From MPNP01 sp965221445 (GTDB taxonomy: Bacteria; Pseudomonadota; Alphaproteobacteria; Rhodobacterales; Rhodobacteraceae), in assembly GCA_965221445.1 (NCBI GenBank), contig CBDCSF010000013.1, forward strand, positions 186,001 to 250,000: a stretch of 64,000 bases of DNA, in the 5' to 3' direction. Position 1 is the stretch's first letter; each line of letters opens with the position of its first letter. A program made the translations under genes and the position numbers. Positions 18,026-26,505 of the stretch are shown one piece after another. The notes beneath the pieces were generated by a model. That model was not told the origin of the DNA, made no database searches, and saw only the letters and a program-made list of their open reading frames with translations.

Positions 18026-20728
18026 ATGGCAAGTTTAAACGACATTCGCACAAAATTTCTGTCCTATTTTGAAAGCACGGGGCATGAAGTTGTTTCCAGT
18101 TCCCCGCTGGTCCCAAGAAACGATGCGACTTTGATGTTTACCAATTCGGGAATGGTTCAATTCAAAAATATTTTCACGGGATTGGAAAAAAGGAATTATA
18201 CCACTGCTGTTACCAGTCAAAAATGCGTTAGGGCAGGGGGAAAACACAATGATCTTGATAATGTAGGATACACAGCCAGACATCATACCTTTTTTGAAAT
18301 GTTGGGAAACTTTTCGTTTGGTGAGTATTTCAAGGAGCAGGCAATCTTCTACTCCTGGGACTTGATCGTAAGGGAATTGGGTCTGCCCACCGACAGACTC
18401 CTATGTACCGTCTATCACGACGATGAGGAGGCTGTTTCATACTGGAGAAAGATAGCGGGATTCAGCGACAACAGGATTATTCGAATAGCAACAGCTGATA
18501 ACTTCTGGTCAATGGGTAACACGGGACCATGCGGACCATGTTCAGAAATTTTCTATGATTACGGTGAAAACATTCCGGGAGGACCTCCGGGATCACCTGA
18601 TGAAGATGGTGATAGGTTCGTCGAAATTTGGAATCTGGTCTTCATGCAGTTTGAACGAGATACTGACGGTAATTTATCACCGCTACCCAAACCTTGTATT
18701 GATACTGGAATGGGATTGGAAAGAATTGGTTCTGTCCTCCAGGGTAAGACTGACAATTATGAAACGGACCTGTTTAGAAAGCTGATTGAAGCCTCAGCTT
18801 CCATTACCTCAACCGATCCTGATGGTAAGGATAATGTCCATCACAGAGTTATAGCAGACCATCTGAGAGCCGTTTCTTTCCTTTTAGCTGAAGGTGTTCT
18901 CCCTTCAAATGAGGGTAGGGGGTATGTTCTAAGGAGGATTCTCAGACGTGCGATTCGCCACGTACATTTGCTTGGATACAAGGGGTCATTAATGCATTTA
19001 CTTGTTCCCTACCTTGTCCAGGAAATGGGATCCGCATTTCCTGAACTCGCTCGATCCCAACTAATGGTTTCAGAAACGATAAAGGGGGAAGAAGAAAGGT
19101 TTCAAAAAACTTTGGACCGAGGCTTAAAGTTACTTTCGACCGAACTGACCAATCTTGATGCCGATAAGCCTTTCCCTGGTGAAATTGCATTCAAACTTTA
19201 TGATACCTATGGCTTTCCTCTTGATCTCACCCAAGATGCACTTCGAGAAAAGGGACTAAAGGTTGATGAAACTGCTTTTGAAAAAGAAATGACCAAGCAG
19301 AAGGAGTTGGCAAGGCAAAGTTGGATAGGATCAGGTGAGGTTGGTCAAAATCAACTCTGGTACGAAATATTGGATAAATACGGTGCAACAGAATTTCTTG
19401 GCTACGAGATGGATAAGACCGAAGGTCAAATTTTAGCTATTACCGATGGTAAAGAGTTATTATCACAAGCAGGATTGGGTCAAAAAGTACAAGTTATAGC
19501 AAACCAAACCCCCTTTTATGCAGAGGCTGGCGGCCAGGTTGGGGATAAAGGCCAAATAAGAACAGATACTGGTGTTGCCCGAGTTTATGATACCAAGAAA
19601 CACTTGGGTGTCGTTTTTCACTACGTTGAAATTATCAAAGGTGAATTAAGAGCTGCATCCAATTCTGAACTGGAAGTAAATTCTGAACTAAGAAGTCAAA
19701 TTAAGGGTAACCATTCAGCTACTCACCTGTTGAACGAGGCATTGCGGGAGGTTCTAGGCGACCATGTGGTGCAAAAGGGTTCGTTGAACGATGAAAACCG
19801 ACTCAGGTTTGATTTTTCTCATAATCATCCCCTCCGGTTGGAGGATTTGTCCAAAATTGAAGAAATTGTAAACCATTACATTTGGCAAAATTCCACCGTT
19901 ACCACTTCTCTAATGAGTTTGGACGAAGCCCTGGAATTAGGCTCACAAGCCCTTTTTGGCGAGAAATATGATGAGGAGGTAAGGGTTGTTTCAATGGGCA
20001 TGACCACCAACTCAGGCAAGGGGAGAGATCAATCTACCTTTTCAATTGAATTATGTGGAGGGACCCATGTTGGTTCCACAGGAGAGATAGGACTCTTCGT
20101 TACTACAGGAGAATCATCAATATCTGCTGGCGTCCGTAGAATTGAAGCAATTACCGGGCAGACTGCCAGAAAGTATCTAGCCAAGCATGACAGATTGATG
20201 GCAGAAATCTCTCTGGGACTGAAAGTACATCCAGACCAGGCCCTAGATCGAATTTTGTTACTCCAAAAAGAGAGAAGTTCACTAAAGAAGGAAAATGAGC
20301 GACTAAAAAGAGAACTACTTACCCGAAGTAAAGTGGTTTCTGGAAAGGGAAATATCTGCCCCTCGCAATCGGATGAAAATTATGTACAGCAATATGAAGG
20401 TGAAATTACAGATGGAAAAATTGTTACAAAAATTTACACTTCCGTTTCACCAAAAGATTTACCCCTTTTGATGGATGAAGAGAAAAAGAGAGTAGGGCAG
20501 GGAATTGTGATTTTATTCACTGTGTTTGAAAACAAAATTTCAGTTGCCGTTGGGGTAACCAAAAAGTTGGAAGAAGAGTATTCAGCAGTTGATATAGTTA
20601 GAGGAATTGTTCCACTTCTTGATGGCCAAGGAGGTGGTGGGAGAAAAGATTTTGCGAGGGGCGGAGGCCCTAAAAGCGATAATTTGGAAAAATTATTTCC
20701 TGAAATAGAAAAAATAATAAGAGGTTGA
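18026..20728 (+). CDS. alaS: Alanyl-tRNA synthetase
   Basis: The 900-residue class II synthetase charges tRNA-Ala. The N-terminal aminoacylation core begins IRTKFLSYFESTGHEVVSSS and includes RHHTFFEMLGNFSFG and MGLERIGSVLQG. The editing domain has the zinc ligands HSATHLL and CGGTHV, and the C-Ala domain ends with GGGGRKDFARGGG. Length is normal. It follows recA, a frequent alphaproteobacterial order. Confidence 0.98.
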   Translation: MASLNDIRTKFLSYFESTGHEVVSSSPLVPRNDATLMFTNSGMVQFKNIFTGLEKRNYTTAVTSQKCVRAGGKHNDLDNVGYTARHHTFFEMLGNFSFGEYFKEQAIFYSWDLIVRELGLPTDRLLCTVYHDDEEAVSYWRKIAGFSDNRIIRIATADNFWSMGNTGPCGPCSEIFYDYGENIPGGPPGSPDEDGDRFVEIWNLVFMQFERDTDGNLSPLPKPCIDTGMGLERIGSVLQGKTDNYETDLFRKLIEASASITSTDPDGKDNVHHRVIADHLRAVSFLLAEGVLPSNEGRGYVLRRILRRAIRHVHLLGYKGSLMHLLVPYLVQEMGSAFPELARSQLMVSETIKGEEERFQKTLDRGLKLLSTELTNLDADKPFPGEIAFKLYDTYGFPLDLTQDALREKGLKVDETAFEKEMTKQKELARQSWIGSGEVGQNQLWYEILDKYGATEFLGYEMDKTEGQILAITDGKELLSQAGLGQKVQVIANQTPFYAEAGGQVGDKGQIRTDTGVARVYDTKKHLGVVFHYVEIIKGELRAASNSELEVNSELRSQIKGNHSATHLLNEALREVLGDHVVQKGSLNDENRLRFDFSHNHPLRLEDLSKIEEIVNHYIWQNSTVTTSLMSLDEALELGSQALFGEKYDEEVRVVSMGMTTNSGKGRDQSTFSIELCGGTHVGSTGEIGLFVTTGESSISAGVRRIEAITGQTARKYLAKHDRLMAEISLGLKVHPDQALDRILLLQKERSSLKKENERLKRELLTRSKVVSGKGNICPSQSDENYVQQYEGEITDGKIVTKIYTSVSPKDLPLLMDEEKKRVGQGIVILFTVFENKISVAVGVTKKLEEEYSAVDIVRGIVPLLDGQGGGGRKDFARGGGPKSDNLEKLFPEIEKIIRG

Positions 20729-20729
20729 T

Positions 20730-21014
20730 ATGAAAGGTTATTGGATAGCCCGTGTTGATGTTAGTGATCCTGACAGTTATGGCGAATATGCCAAGATCGC
20801 TTCCCAGGCCGTTGAAGAGTATGGGGGAAAATTTCTAGCTAGAGGGGGGCAGTTCCTTTCCAAGGAAGGGGTTAATCGACAACGAAATGTCATCGTTGAA
20901 TTCCCAAGCTTGGAAGAAGCAAATAATTGTTATAATTCTGCAACTTACAGACGGGCATTAGAAATCGCCAAAAAATCCGCTGTCAGAGAATTTATAATTC
21001 TCGAAGGTGTCTAA
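20730..21014 (+). CDS. DUF1330 family protein
   Basis: This 94-residue protein starts KGYWIARVDVSDPDSYGEYAK and has FLARGG and VIVEFPSLEEA, matching the small dimeric alpha/beta-barrel DUF1330 family. Biochemical role is unknown. It begins two bases after the alaS stop and is very likely co-transcribed with it. Confidence 0.85.
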   Translation: MKGYWIARVDVSDPDSYGEYAKIASQAVEEYGGKFLARGGQFLSKEGVNRQRNVIVEFPSLEEANNCYNSATYRRALEIAKKSAVREFIILEGV

Positions 21015-21116
21015 TCAAAATTTTTTGAAGTTTTTAGCAGATTTTTGTTTTGCATTTGACTCACCAGATATGTAATCCTTGGCTGTTAATATTTTAACCA
21101 AACTAAGGAGTAGCTA

Positions 21117-21404
21117 ATGAACATAAATGCAAAATCAGTTGCCGTTGCCAGTGCAGTTTGTGCGGCTTTTGTAGCTTATGCAGTACCAGGTGTTGCAGAT
21201 GAAAAAGAAAAGTGTTACGGTATTTCACTTGCTGGTGAAAATGATTGCGCCGCTGGCCCAGGAACAACTTGTGCCGGATCCTCAACTGTAGATTATCAGG
21301 GTAATGCCTGGACTTTGGTACCTACTGGTACTTGTACCACAATGGAACTTCCAGGCGATCGCATGGGATCCCTTGAGGCGTTGGAAAGAGATCTGCCCTC
21401 CTAA
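21117..21404 (+). CDS. bufA: Bufferin precursor peptide (DUF2282, BufA1-like)
   Basis: The 95-residue product has an N-terminal signal peptide (residues about 1-27, cleavage expected after GVA) followed by an acidic DEKEK and a core with four cysteines, C33, C44, C52 and C73, in KCYG, NDCAAG, TTCAG and GTCTT. Conserved blocks AGENDCAAGPGTTCAG and DYQGNAW are typical of DUF2282. In Caulobacter, DUF2282 bufferins are exported peptides whose core cysteines are oxidised to thiooxazoles by the DUF692 partner, and they bind copper. A strong AAGGAG Shine-Dalgarno precedes ATG 21117. The peptide is followed by its maturation genes. The assignment to bufferin is by family and operon; modification itself is inferred. 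Confidence 0.9.
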   Translation: MNINAKSVAVASAVCAAFVAYAVPGVADEKEKCYGISLAGENDCAAGPGTTCAGSSTVDYQGNAWTLVPTGTCTTMELPGDRMGSLEALERDLPS

Positions 21405-21440
21405 GTAATTTACTGAGTTACAGGGTTCAGGAATTTCATT

Positions 21441-22310
21441 TTGTCTACCAAGTTTGATATTGAATCCTGTACACTCCCTCCCAAACCCGGAGTAGGCTTT
21501 AAAAGCCAGCATTTTCAGGGAATAGTTCATCAGCCAGGTGATGTTTGCTGGTTTGAGATACATGCAGAAAATTATATGGGCAATGGAGGAAGACCAATTG
21601 CTCAACTCAAAAAATTACGTGAGACCTATCCTATTTCCTGTCACGGGGTTGGATTGTCCATTGGAGGGGAGGACCCTCTTGATTTAGAGCATTTACAACG
21701 TCTGAAGAAACTTGTTTCATGGCTTCAACCAGCTGTATTTTCTGAACATTTAGCATGGTCTACACATGAAGGAAGTTATTTTAATGACCTACTACCCCTT
21801 CCATATAATGACACCACACTTGCAAATGTCTCAGAACATATTGACCAAGTCCAGGAGACCCTGAAAAGACCAATGCTTTTGGAAAATCCTTCCAACTATC
21901 TTGAGTTTGAAGAAAGCACCCACAGTGAAATCGACTTTATAAAAGAAATTGCCAAAAGAACCGGCTGCTTTCTACTCCTTGATATCAATAACGTCTATGT
22001 CTCATCTAAAAACAGAGATTTTAACCCGTATGATTACCTAGATGATTTTCCGGTGAGTCTCGTTAGGGAAGTACACCTCGGGGGGCATGAATTGGAAAGC
22101 GAGGAGTTCGGTCCAAATCTTTTGATTGATAACCACGCTTCGGAGGTTATTGATCCTGTCTGGTTGTTATACGAATATCTGATTAACAAGACCGGTCCTC
22201 TCCCAACATTAATTGAATGGGACAACGACATTCCAGACTGGGAAAAACTTTCCTCTGAAGCGTCGAAGGCAAATTCTATCCTTACTGAGTTGTCATCGAA
22301 AGCAGCATGA
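21441..22310 (+). CDS. bufB: Bufferin maturase, DUF692 multinuclear iron oxidase (MbnB/BufB-like)
   Basis: The 289-residue TIM-barrel protein is of the DUF692/MNIO family, which uses two or three non-haem irons to oxidise cysteines in precursor peptides. Visible family blocks are PGVGFKSQHF, WFEIHAENYMG, SCHGVGLSIGG, SEHLAWS, LLENPSNYLEF, LLLDINNVYVSSKN and REVHLGGHE, which supply the His/Asp/Glu/Asn metal ligands. It begins 37 bases after bufA with a TTG start and overlaps bufC by 4 bases, so the set is translated together. The likely substrate is the bufA peptide upstream. Confidence 0.92.
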   Translation: MSTKFDIESCTLPPKPGVGFKSQHFQGIVHQPGDVCWFEIHAENYMGNGGRPIAQLKKLRETYPISCHGVGLSIGGEDPLDLEHLQRLKKLVSWLQPAVFSEHLAWSTHEGSYFNDLLPLPYNDTTLANVSEHIDQVQETLKRPMLLENPSNYLEFEESTHSEIDFIKEIAKRTGCFLLLDINNVYVSSKNRDFNPYDYLDDFPVSLVREVHLGGHELESEEFGPNLLIDNHASEVIDPVWLLYEYLINKTGPLPTLIEWDNDIPDWEKLSSEASKANSILTELSSKAA

Positions 22311-23056
22311 AACCATTTAATGCACGTTTCATCAGGGCGGTCCTTAAACCAGATGAGCCAGTCCCTCCCAGTTTAACAATTCCACATGACAAGATTGAAC
22401 GACGGTTTTCAGTTTACCGTAACAATGTCGTAGCCAGTTTAATTGAGGGTTTGGAAGTTTCTTTTCCGGTTATAAAGAAACTGGTTGGAGATGAATTCTT
22501 TTCTGCCATGGCTGGACTTTATGTCAGAAAATTTCCACCGAGTTCGCCCCTAATGATGTTTTATGGGAAGGACATGCCAGATTTTTTAAGATCTTTTCCC
22601 CCTGTCCAGCATCTACCTTATCTTCCAGACATAGCCATTTTGGAAAATAAGATTAGAGAATCATATCACTCCAGTGACCCTGAGCCATTAGGATTTGTCG
22701 TTTTAGAAAACCTTCCAATTGAAGAGCAGCTAAGGATAAAATTGATACTTAGCCCCGCTTTAAGTGTTTTATCTTCAGATTTCCCTATAGTAAGTATATG
22801 GGAAGCAAATATAAAGGATGGGCCAAATCCAAGGGCAGGGGAAGAGTATGCACTTATTGTACGTCCTGAATTTGATCCTTATCCGACCAAGGTCTCCATG
22901 GGAGAATTTCACTTTATCAAACATCTTATGAACGGAGACACTATAAGTAAGGCTTGTGAAAAAACACTATTTCATTCTGAGGAGTTACAATTTGATTTTG
23001 CCGAATTGTTCAGATTACTATTGACAACAAATTCTATAAGTAAAGTTGTAAGCTAG
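22307..23056 (+). CDS. bufC: Bufferin maturation partner, DUF2063 (MbnC/BufC-like)
   Basis: The 249-residue protein carries the DUF2063 putative DNA-binding/peptide-binding domain near its N-terminus: RFSVYRNNVVASLIEGLEVSFPVIKKLVGDEFF, in which the YRNN motif is diagnostic, then a C-terminal half resembling the RRE-like part of MbnC. In characterised systems this protein binds the precursor peptide and partners the DUF692 oxidase. The ATG overlaps the bufB stop (ATGA), indicating tight coupling. Confidence 0.88.
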   Translation: MKPFNARFIRAVLKPDEPVPPSLTIPHDKIERRFSVYRNNVVASLIEGLEVSFPVIKKLVGDEFFSAMAGLYVRKFPPSSPLMMFYGKDMPDFLRSFPPVQHLPYLPDIAILENKIRESYHSSDPEPLGFVVLENLPIEEQLRIKLILSPALSVLSSDFPIVSIWEANIKDGPNPRAGEEYALIVRPEFDPYPTKVSMGEFHFIKHLMNGDTISKACEKTLFHSEELQFDFAELFRLLLTTNSISKVVS

Positions 23057-23125
23057 CAAGAATTAGGGTAAATGATTAATCCAGTAGACAGAAATTTACT
23101 TTGGGTTGCCCCGGAGGGTAGTTAA

Positions 23126-23680
23126 ATGGCACTGGTTAGATTTATTAATTGTGTATTCGCATGGATTGATGAGAAACTTTCGGGTTGGTTTTTATCATCC
23201 CTTGCTCGTCTGTATTTTGCTGGTATTCTCCTTGTTTACTATCTCAAATCTGCACTGACGAAATTTGGTGACGGGCTATTTTCCCTGAGCCCAGGTGCTT
23301 ATGTACAAATTTTTCCCAAGGCCATGGAGCGTGTTGGATACAATGAAGCCGAGTTGGGATTCTTCTATGATCTCGTTGTATTCCTCGGAACTTACACAGA
23401 AGTAATTCTTCCATTGCTTATTGTTGTTGGTTTGCTAACAAGATTGGCAGCAGTAGGTATGATTGGTTTTGTCATTGTCCAAAGTATTGTGGATATAACT
23501 GGCCACGGATTAACTGGTAAAAGCGTAGGTGGATGGTTTGATGGACCACCTGATGCAATAATATTCGATCAAAGAGCTCTATGGATTTTCTTGCTTATTG
23601 TAATTTTTCTTAAGGGTGCTGGCCCGATCTCAGTGGATAGATTATTGATAAAAAGGAATATTCTTCCGGCAAGTTTTTAA
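23126..23680 (+). CDS. DoxX family inner-membrane protein
   Basis: The 184-residue protein has about four membrane segments (LARLYFAGILLVYYL, FFYDLVVFLGTYTEVILPLLIVVGL, AVGMIGFVIVQSIV and LWIFLLIVIFLKGAGPISVD) and the DoxX fold. DoxX genes commonly close bufferin operons, where a role in quinone-linked redox or export is suspected but unproven. It lies 70 bases after bufC on the same strand. The internal segment HGLTGKSVGGWFDGPPDAIIFDQR is a periplasmic or cytoplasmic loop. Confidence 0.82.
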   Translation: MALVRFINCVFAWIDEKLSGWFLSSLARLYFAGILLVYYLKSALTKFGDGLFSLSPGAYVQIFPKAMERVGYNEAELGFFYDLVVFLGTYTEVILPLLIVVGLLTRLAAVGMIGFVIVQSIVDITGHGLTGKSVGGWFDGPPDAIIFDQRALWIFLLIVIFLKGAGPISVDRLLIKRNILPASF

Positions 23681-23769
23681 TAAAATTGACCCTATTGAGG
23701 TTTTAGTCCCAATTTCATACATTTCTAGCCACAAAATTATCATCCTGAATGACGCTGGATTCCTATCTA

Positions 23770-23793
23770 GTTTATGAAGAATTCTTCATAAAC
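23770..23793. repeat. 24-base perfect palindrome
   Basis: Bases 23770-23793 equal their own reverse complement over all 24 positions, centred on an EcoRI-like GAATTC. A further inverted pair, CATCCTG at 23741-23747 and CAGGATG at 23793-23799, surrounds it. It sits exactly where sequence resembling the recombinase begins and after the bufferin operon ends, so it may be an element boundary, a transcription stop or a protein-binding site. There is no T-run, so it is not a classical intrinsic terminator. Confidence 0.6.
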
Positions 23794-23796
23794 AGG

Positions 23797-24435
23797 ATGG
23801 TAGACTACCTTGAACCGGCCGAATCTTTGGCCTTGTTGGCAGCACCGGATCTATCCACATGGATAGGTCGGAGAGACTGATGTCTTTTAGTGGTAGCCTT
23901 ACAAACAGGTCTCAGGGTATCCGAGTTGATTAACCTTGATCTTAAGGATGTCCACATGGATAAAGCATCCGAAGCCTGTGTTCATGTCTATGGCAAGGGA
24001 CGCAAGAAGAGAAGAGTTCCCCTTTGAGAAGACAGTTTGAAGGTTTTAACTGCTTGGTTAAAGGAACGAGGTGAAGCACGGGACAATGCCTTGCTTATCA
24101 CCAACCGCTGTTGCCGGTTTAGTCGGGATGGCGTTGCGCGTATTGTCAAGAAATATGCACAAATAGCTGTGATATCCTGCCCTTCAATTGGCGAGAAACG
24201 GGTCAGTCCTTATACCTTGCGTCACACCTGTGCGATGGATTTTTTACGTAAAGGTATTGATTGTAGTATTATCGCTCTCTGGCTTGGTCATGAAACGTTG
24301 GAGACCACACAACTGTATCTACACGCCGAGATGGGGATCAAGAAAAGAGCGATGGACCAGACCAAACCAGCGGATATTCCCGAAGGAATTTATCGCCCTA
24401 AAGATGATATTCTTGTGTTTTTAGAATCTTTATGA
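23797..24435 (+). pseudogene. Tyrosine recombinase (XerD/integrase family), 5' truncated with two in-frame stops
   Basis: A single frame from 23797 to the stop at 24433 encodes a phage-integrase catalytic domain interrupted by TGA at 23878 and TGA at 24025. The catalytic residues are otherwise kept: the first Arg in LQTGLRVSEL, HTLR-type YTLRHTC, WLGHETLETTQ and the tyrosine in LYLHAEMG. The N-terminal core-binding domain, about 100 residues, is absent. TGA ends ordinary genes in this window such as alaS, so it is a true stop here. The C-terminal style (IALWLGHETLETTQLYLHA) resembles integrases that travel with IS91-like elements. The intact 3' part alone (24037-24435) could be mistaken for a gene. 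Confidence 0.85.
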
Positions 24436-24442
24436 AAAAAGT

Positions 24443-24508
24443 GTTATGCCGACAAACCAAAATAAAAGTTGTTAAAATAAGGCGACTTAAAAAATTTGTC
24501 GGAATAAC
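24443..24508. repeat. Inverted repeat downstream of the recombinase relic
   Basis: Bases 24443-24456 and 24495-24508 form 14-base arms that are reverse complements with one mismatch (GTTATGCCGACAAA against GTTATTCCGACAAA), separated by 38 A+T-rich bases. A third partial copy of the motif (TTATCGGCAT) follows near 24513-24522. It lies 8 bases after the recombinase stop and may be an end of the former mobile element or the recombinase binding site. Confidence 0.5.
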
Positions 24509-24562
24509 AATCTTATCGGCATTTCCTAGTTTGGCGCTAAACCTCTTTTATTTTGGTGACCT

Positions 24563-25132
24563 ATGAACCATCGATTTTATCAGTTGAAAATCAGCCTACT
24601 AGATATTAAGCCTGAGATCTGGCGGAGGTTTATCGTTCCAGATAGTATTTCCTTGGAACAGTTGCACCACGTTGTTCAAATTGTTATGGGGTGGACTGAC
24701 AGTCATCTGCATGAGTTTATGATTGGAAAAAAAAGTTACAGCATGTTCCCGGATCGGCAATATAAAGTGTTGGACAGCGAAAAATACCGTCTTGGAAATT
24801 TGATTAGAAGGAATGGCCGTACCTTTAAATATGTTTATGATATGGGTGATTACTGGTGTCATGAAATTGTTCTTGAGAACAATCAATATTTCTCCTTAGA
24901 ACAAGATTATGAAATAGTCTGTCTGGAGGGAGAAAGAGCATGTCCACCTGAAGATGTGGGCGGTACCTCCGGTTATGAAGAATTATTAGAAGTTCTCAAT
25001 GATCCCAATCACGAAGATTATCCACATTTAAGGCAATGGGCTGGTGTAAATTTTGACAGTGAGGAGTTTAACCTTAAGTGGATCAATAGGGATTTGCAAA
25101 AATTTCTCTGCTGGATCAGAAAATACCTCTAA
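24563..25132 (+). CDS. Plasmid pRiA4b ORF-3-like protein
   Basis: The 189-residue protein has the PRiA4_ORF3 fold: YQLKISLLDIKPEIWRRFIVPDSISLEQLHHVVQIVMGW at the start, HLHEFMIG, FKYVYDMGDYWCHEIVLE and the C-terminal CLEGERACPPEDVGGTSGYEELL. Function is unknown; family members are scattered on plasmids, transposons and genomic islands. It lies just downstream of the recombinase relic and its inverted repeat, supporting arrival as element cargo. It appears intact. Confidence 0.85.
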   Translation: MNHRFYQLKISLLDIKPEIWRRFIVPDSISLEQLHHVVQIVMGWTDSHLHEFMIGKKSYSMFPDRQYKVLDSEKYRLGNLIRRNGRTFKYVYDMGDYWCHEIVLENNQYFSLEQDYEIVCLEGERACPPEDVGGTSGYEELLEVLNDPNHEDYPHLRQWAGVNFDSEEFNLKWINRDLQKFLCWIRKYL

Positions 25133-25220
25133 TCTCTAATTTGGGTAATATCGCTATCATCTGATGGAATATATACTTGGCCCGTGGTGTGGTTTATAAT
25201 AACCCCTGGCAAGATTTATT

Positions 25221-26432
25221 TCAGGATAATGCCTTGCCTAGGTTCTCCTCAACCTTATCCAAAAATCCTTCGGTTGTAAGCCAACTTTGGTTTGGTCCAA
25301 CAAGTAAGGCCAAGTCTTTGGTCATGAAACCACTTTCCACCGTATCAATAACGGTTTTCTCCAGTGTATTGGCAAATTGTTCCAGCTCTGAATTTTCGTC
25401 CAATTTGGCCCGATGAAGTAACCCACCGGTCCAGGCAAAGATAGAGGCTATAGAATTCGTCGAAGTGGGTTGACCTGCCTGGTGCTGTCGATAGTGACGG
25501 GTGACGGTACCATGTGCAGCTTCAGATTCAACAATCTTTCCATCAGGGGTCATCAACTTGGATGCCATTAACCCAAGTGAGCCATAACCCTGAGCAACTG
25601 TATCGGATTGTACATCACCATCGTAATTCTTACAGGCCCAAACAAAGCCACCACTCCATTTGAGTGCTGCAGCCACCATATCATCAATCAATCTATGTTC
25701 ATAAAAGATATTCGCTTCTTTGAAGCGATCCTTGAATTCCGTTTCATATATTTCCTGAAAAATGTCCTTGAACCGACCGTCATAGACCTTCATGATGGTG
25801 TTTTTTGTAGACAAATAAACTGGCCATCCCAGAGACAAACCATAATTCAGTGAGGCCCTGGCAAAATCCCTAATTGATTCATCAAGGTTATACATGCCCA
25901 TCACAACACCAGAAGAGGGAGAATTATACACTTCCCTTTCAATTACCTGACCATCCTCACCCTCGAACTTCATGGTTATTTTACCTGCCCCAGGGAAACG
26001 GAAATCTGTTGCCCTATATTGGTCACCAAACGCATGACGTCCTATAACAATCGGTCTGGTCCAACCTGGTACTAGCCTTGGGATATTTTTACAAATAATC
26101 GGACTTCTGAACACAACTCCACCAAGAATGTTCCGTATAGTTCCATTGGGTGACCTGTACATCCGCTTGAGATTAAATTCCTCTACGCGTGCTTCATCGG
26201 GTGTAATGGTTGCACATTTAACCCCAACCCCAACCTCTTTTATCTTTTTGGCTGCATCTACAGTGATTCGGTCATCAGTACGGTCTCTCTCCTCAATACC
26301 CAAGTCATAATAGATTAAGTCAATATCCAGATAATTCAGAATAAATTTATCCCGGATCTTCTTCCAAATGATCCGGGTCATTTCATCTCCATCAATTTCG
26401 ACAACAGGGTTGGTAACTTTTATGCGTGACAT
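25221..26432 (-). CDS. icd: NADP-dependent isocitrate dehydrogenase (eukaryote-type)
   Basis: The 403-residue enzyme oxidatively decarboxylates isocitrate to 2-oxoglutarate in the TCA cycle. It is of the dimeric type close to mitochondrial IDH2: VVEIDGDEMTRIIW, CATITPDEARVEEF, RSPNGTIRNILGG, then KNYDGDVQSDTVAQG and EAAHGTVTRHYR. ATG 26432 is chosen over the longer TTG 26450 because AAAGGAGG lies 5 bases upstream of it. The gene faces the pRiA4b-like gene convergently. Confidence 0.95.
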   Translation of the reverse strand: MSRIKVTNPVVEIDGDEMTRIIWKKIRDKFILNYLDIDLIYYDLGIEERDRTDDRITVDAAKKIKEVGVGVKCATITPDEARVEEFNLKRMYRSPNGTIRNILGGVVFRSPIICKNIPRLVPGWTRPIVIGRHAFGDQYRATDFRFPGAGKITMKFEGEDGQVIEREVYNSPSSGVVMGMYNLDESIRDFARASLNYGLSLGWPVYLSTKNTIMKVYDGRFKDIFQEIYETEFKDRFKEANIFYEHRLIDDMVAAALKWSGGFVWACKNYDGDVQSDTVAQGYGSLGLMASKLMTPDGKIVESEAAHGTVTRHYRQHQAGQPTSTNSIASIFAWTGGLLHRAKLDENSELEQFANTLEKTVIDTVESGFMTKDLALLVGPNQSWLTTEGFLDKVEENLGKALS

Positions 26433-26505
26433 AACGCCTCCTTTAGCCAATCAGGCAATTTATTAGTTGACTAATCAAAGACCAGTCTTTTGAAAGGGGA
26501 AAATG

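Noticed and set aside
21015..21116. Promoter of the bufferin operon
   Set aside because: A TTGACT is present at 21056-21061 but no matching -10 lies at normal spacing and no clear ECF-type motif was found.
24037..24435. Intact short integrase gene
   Set aside because: It is only the 3' part of a longer frame that includes essential residues upstream of an in-frame stop, so it is treated as part of a pseudogene.
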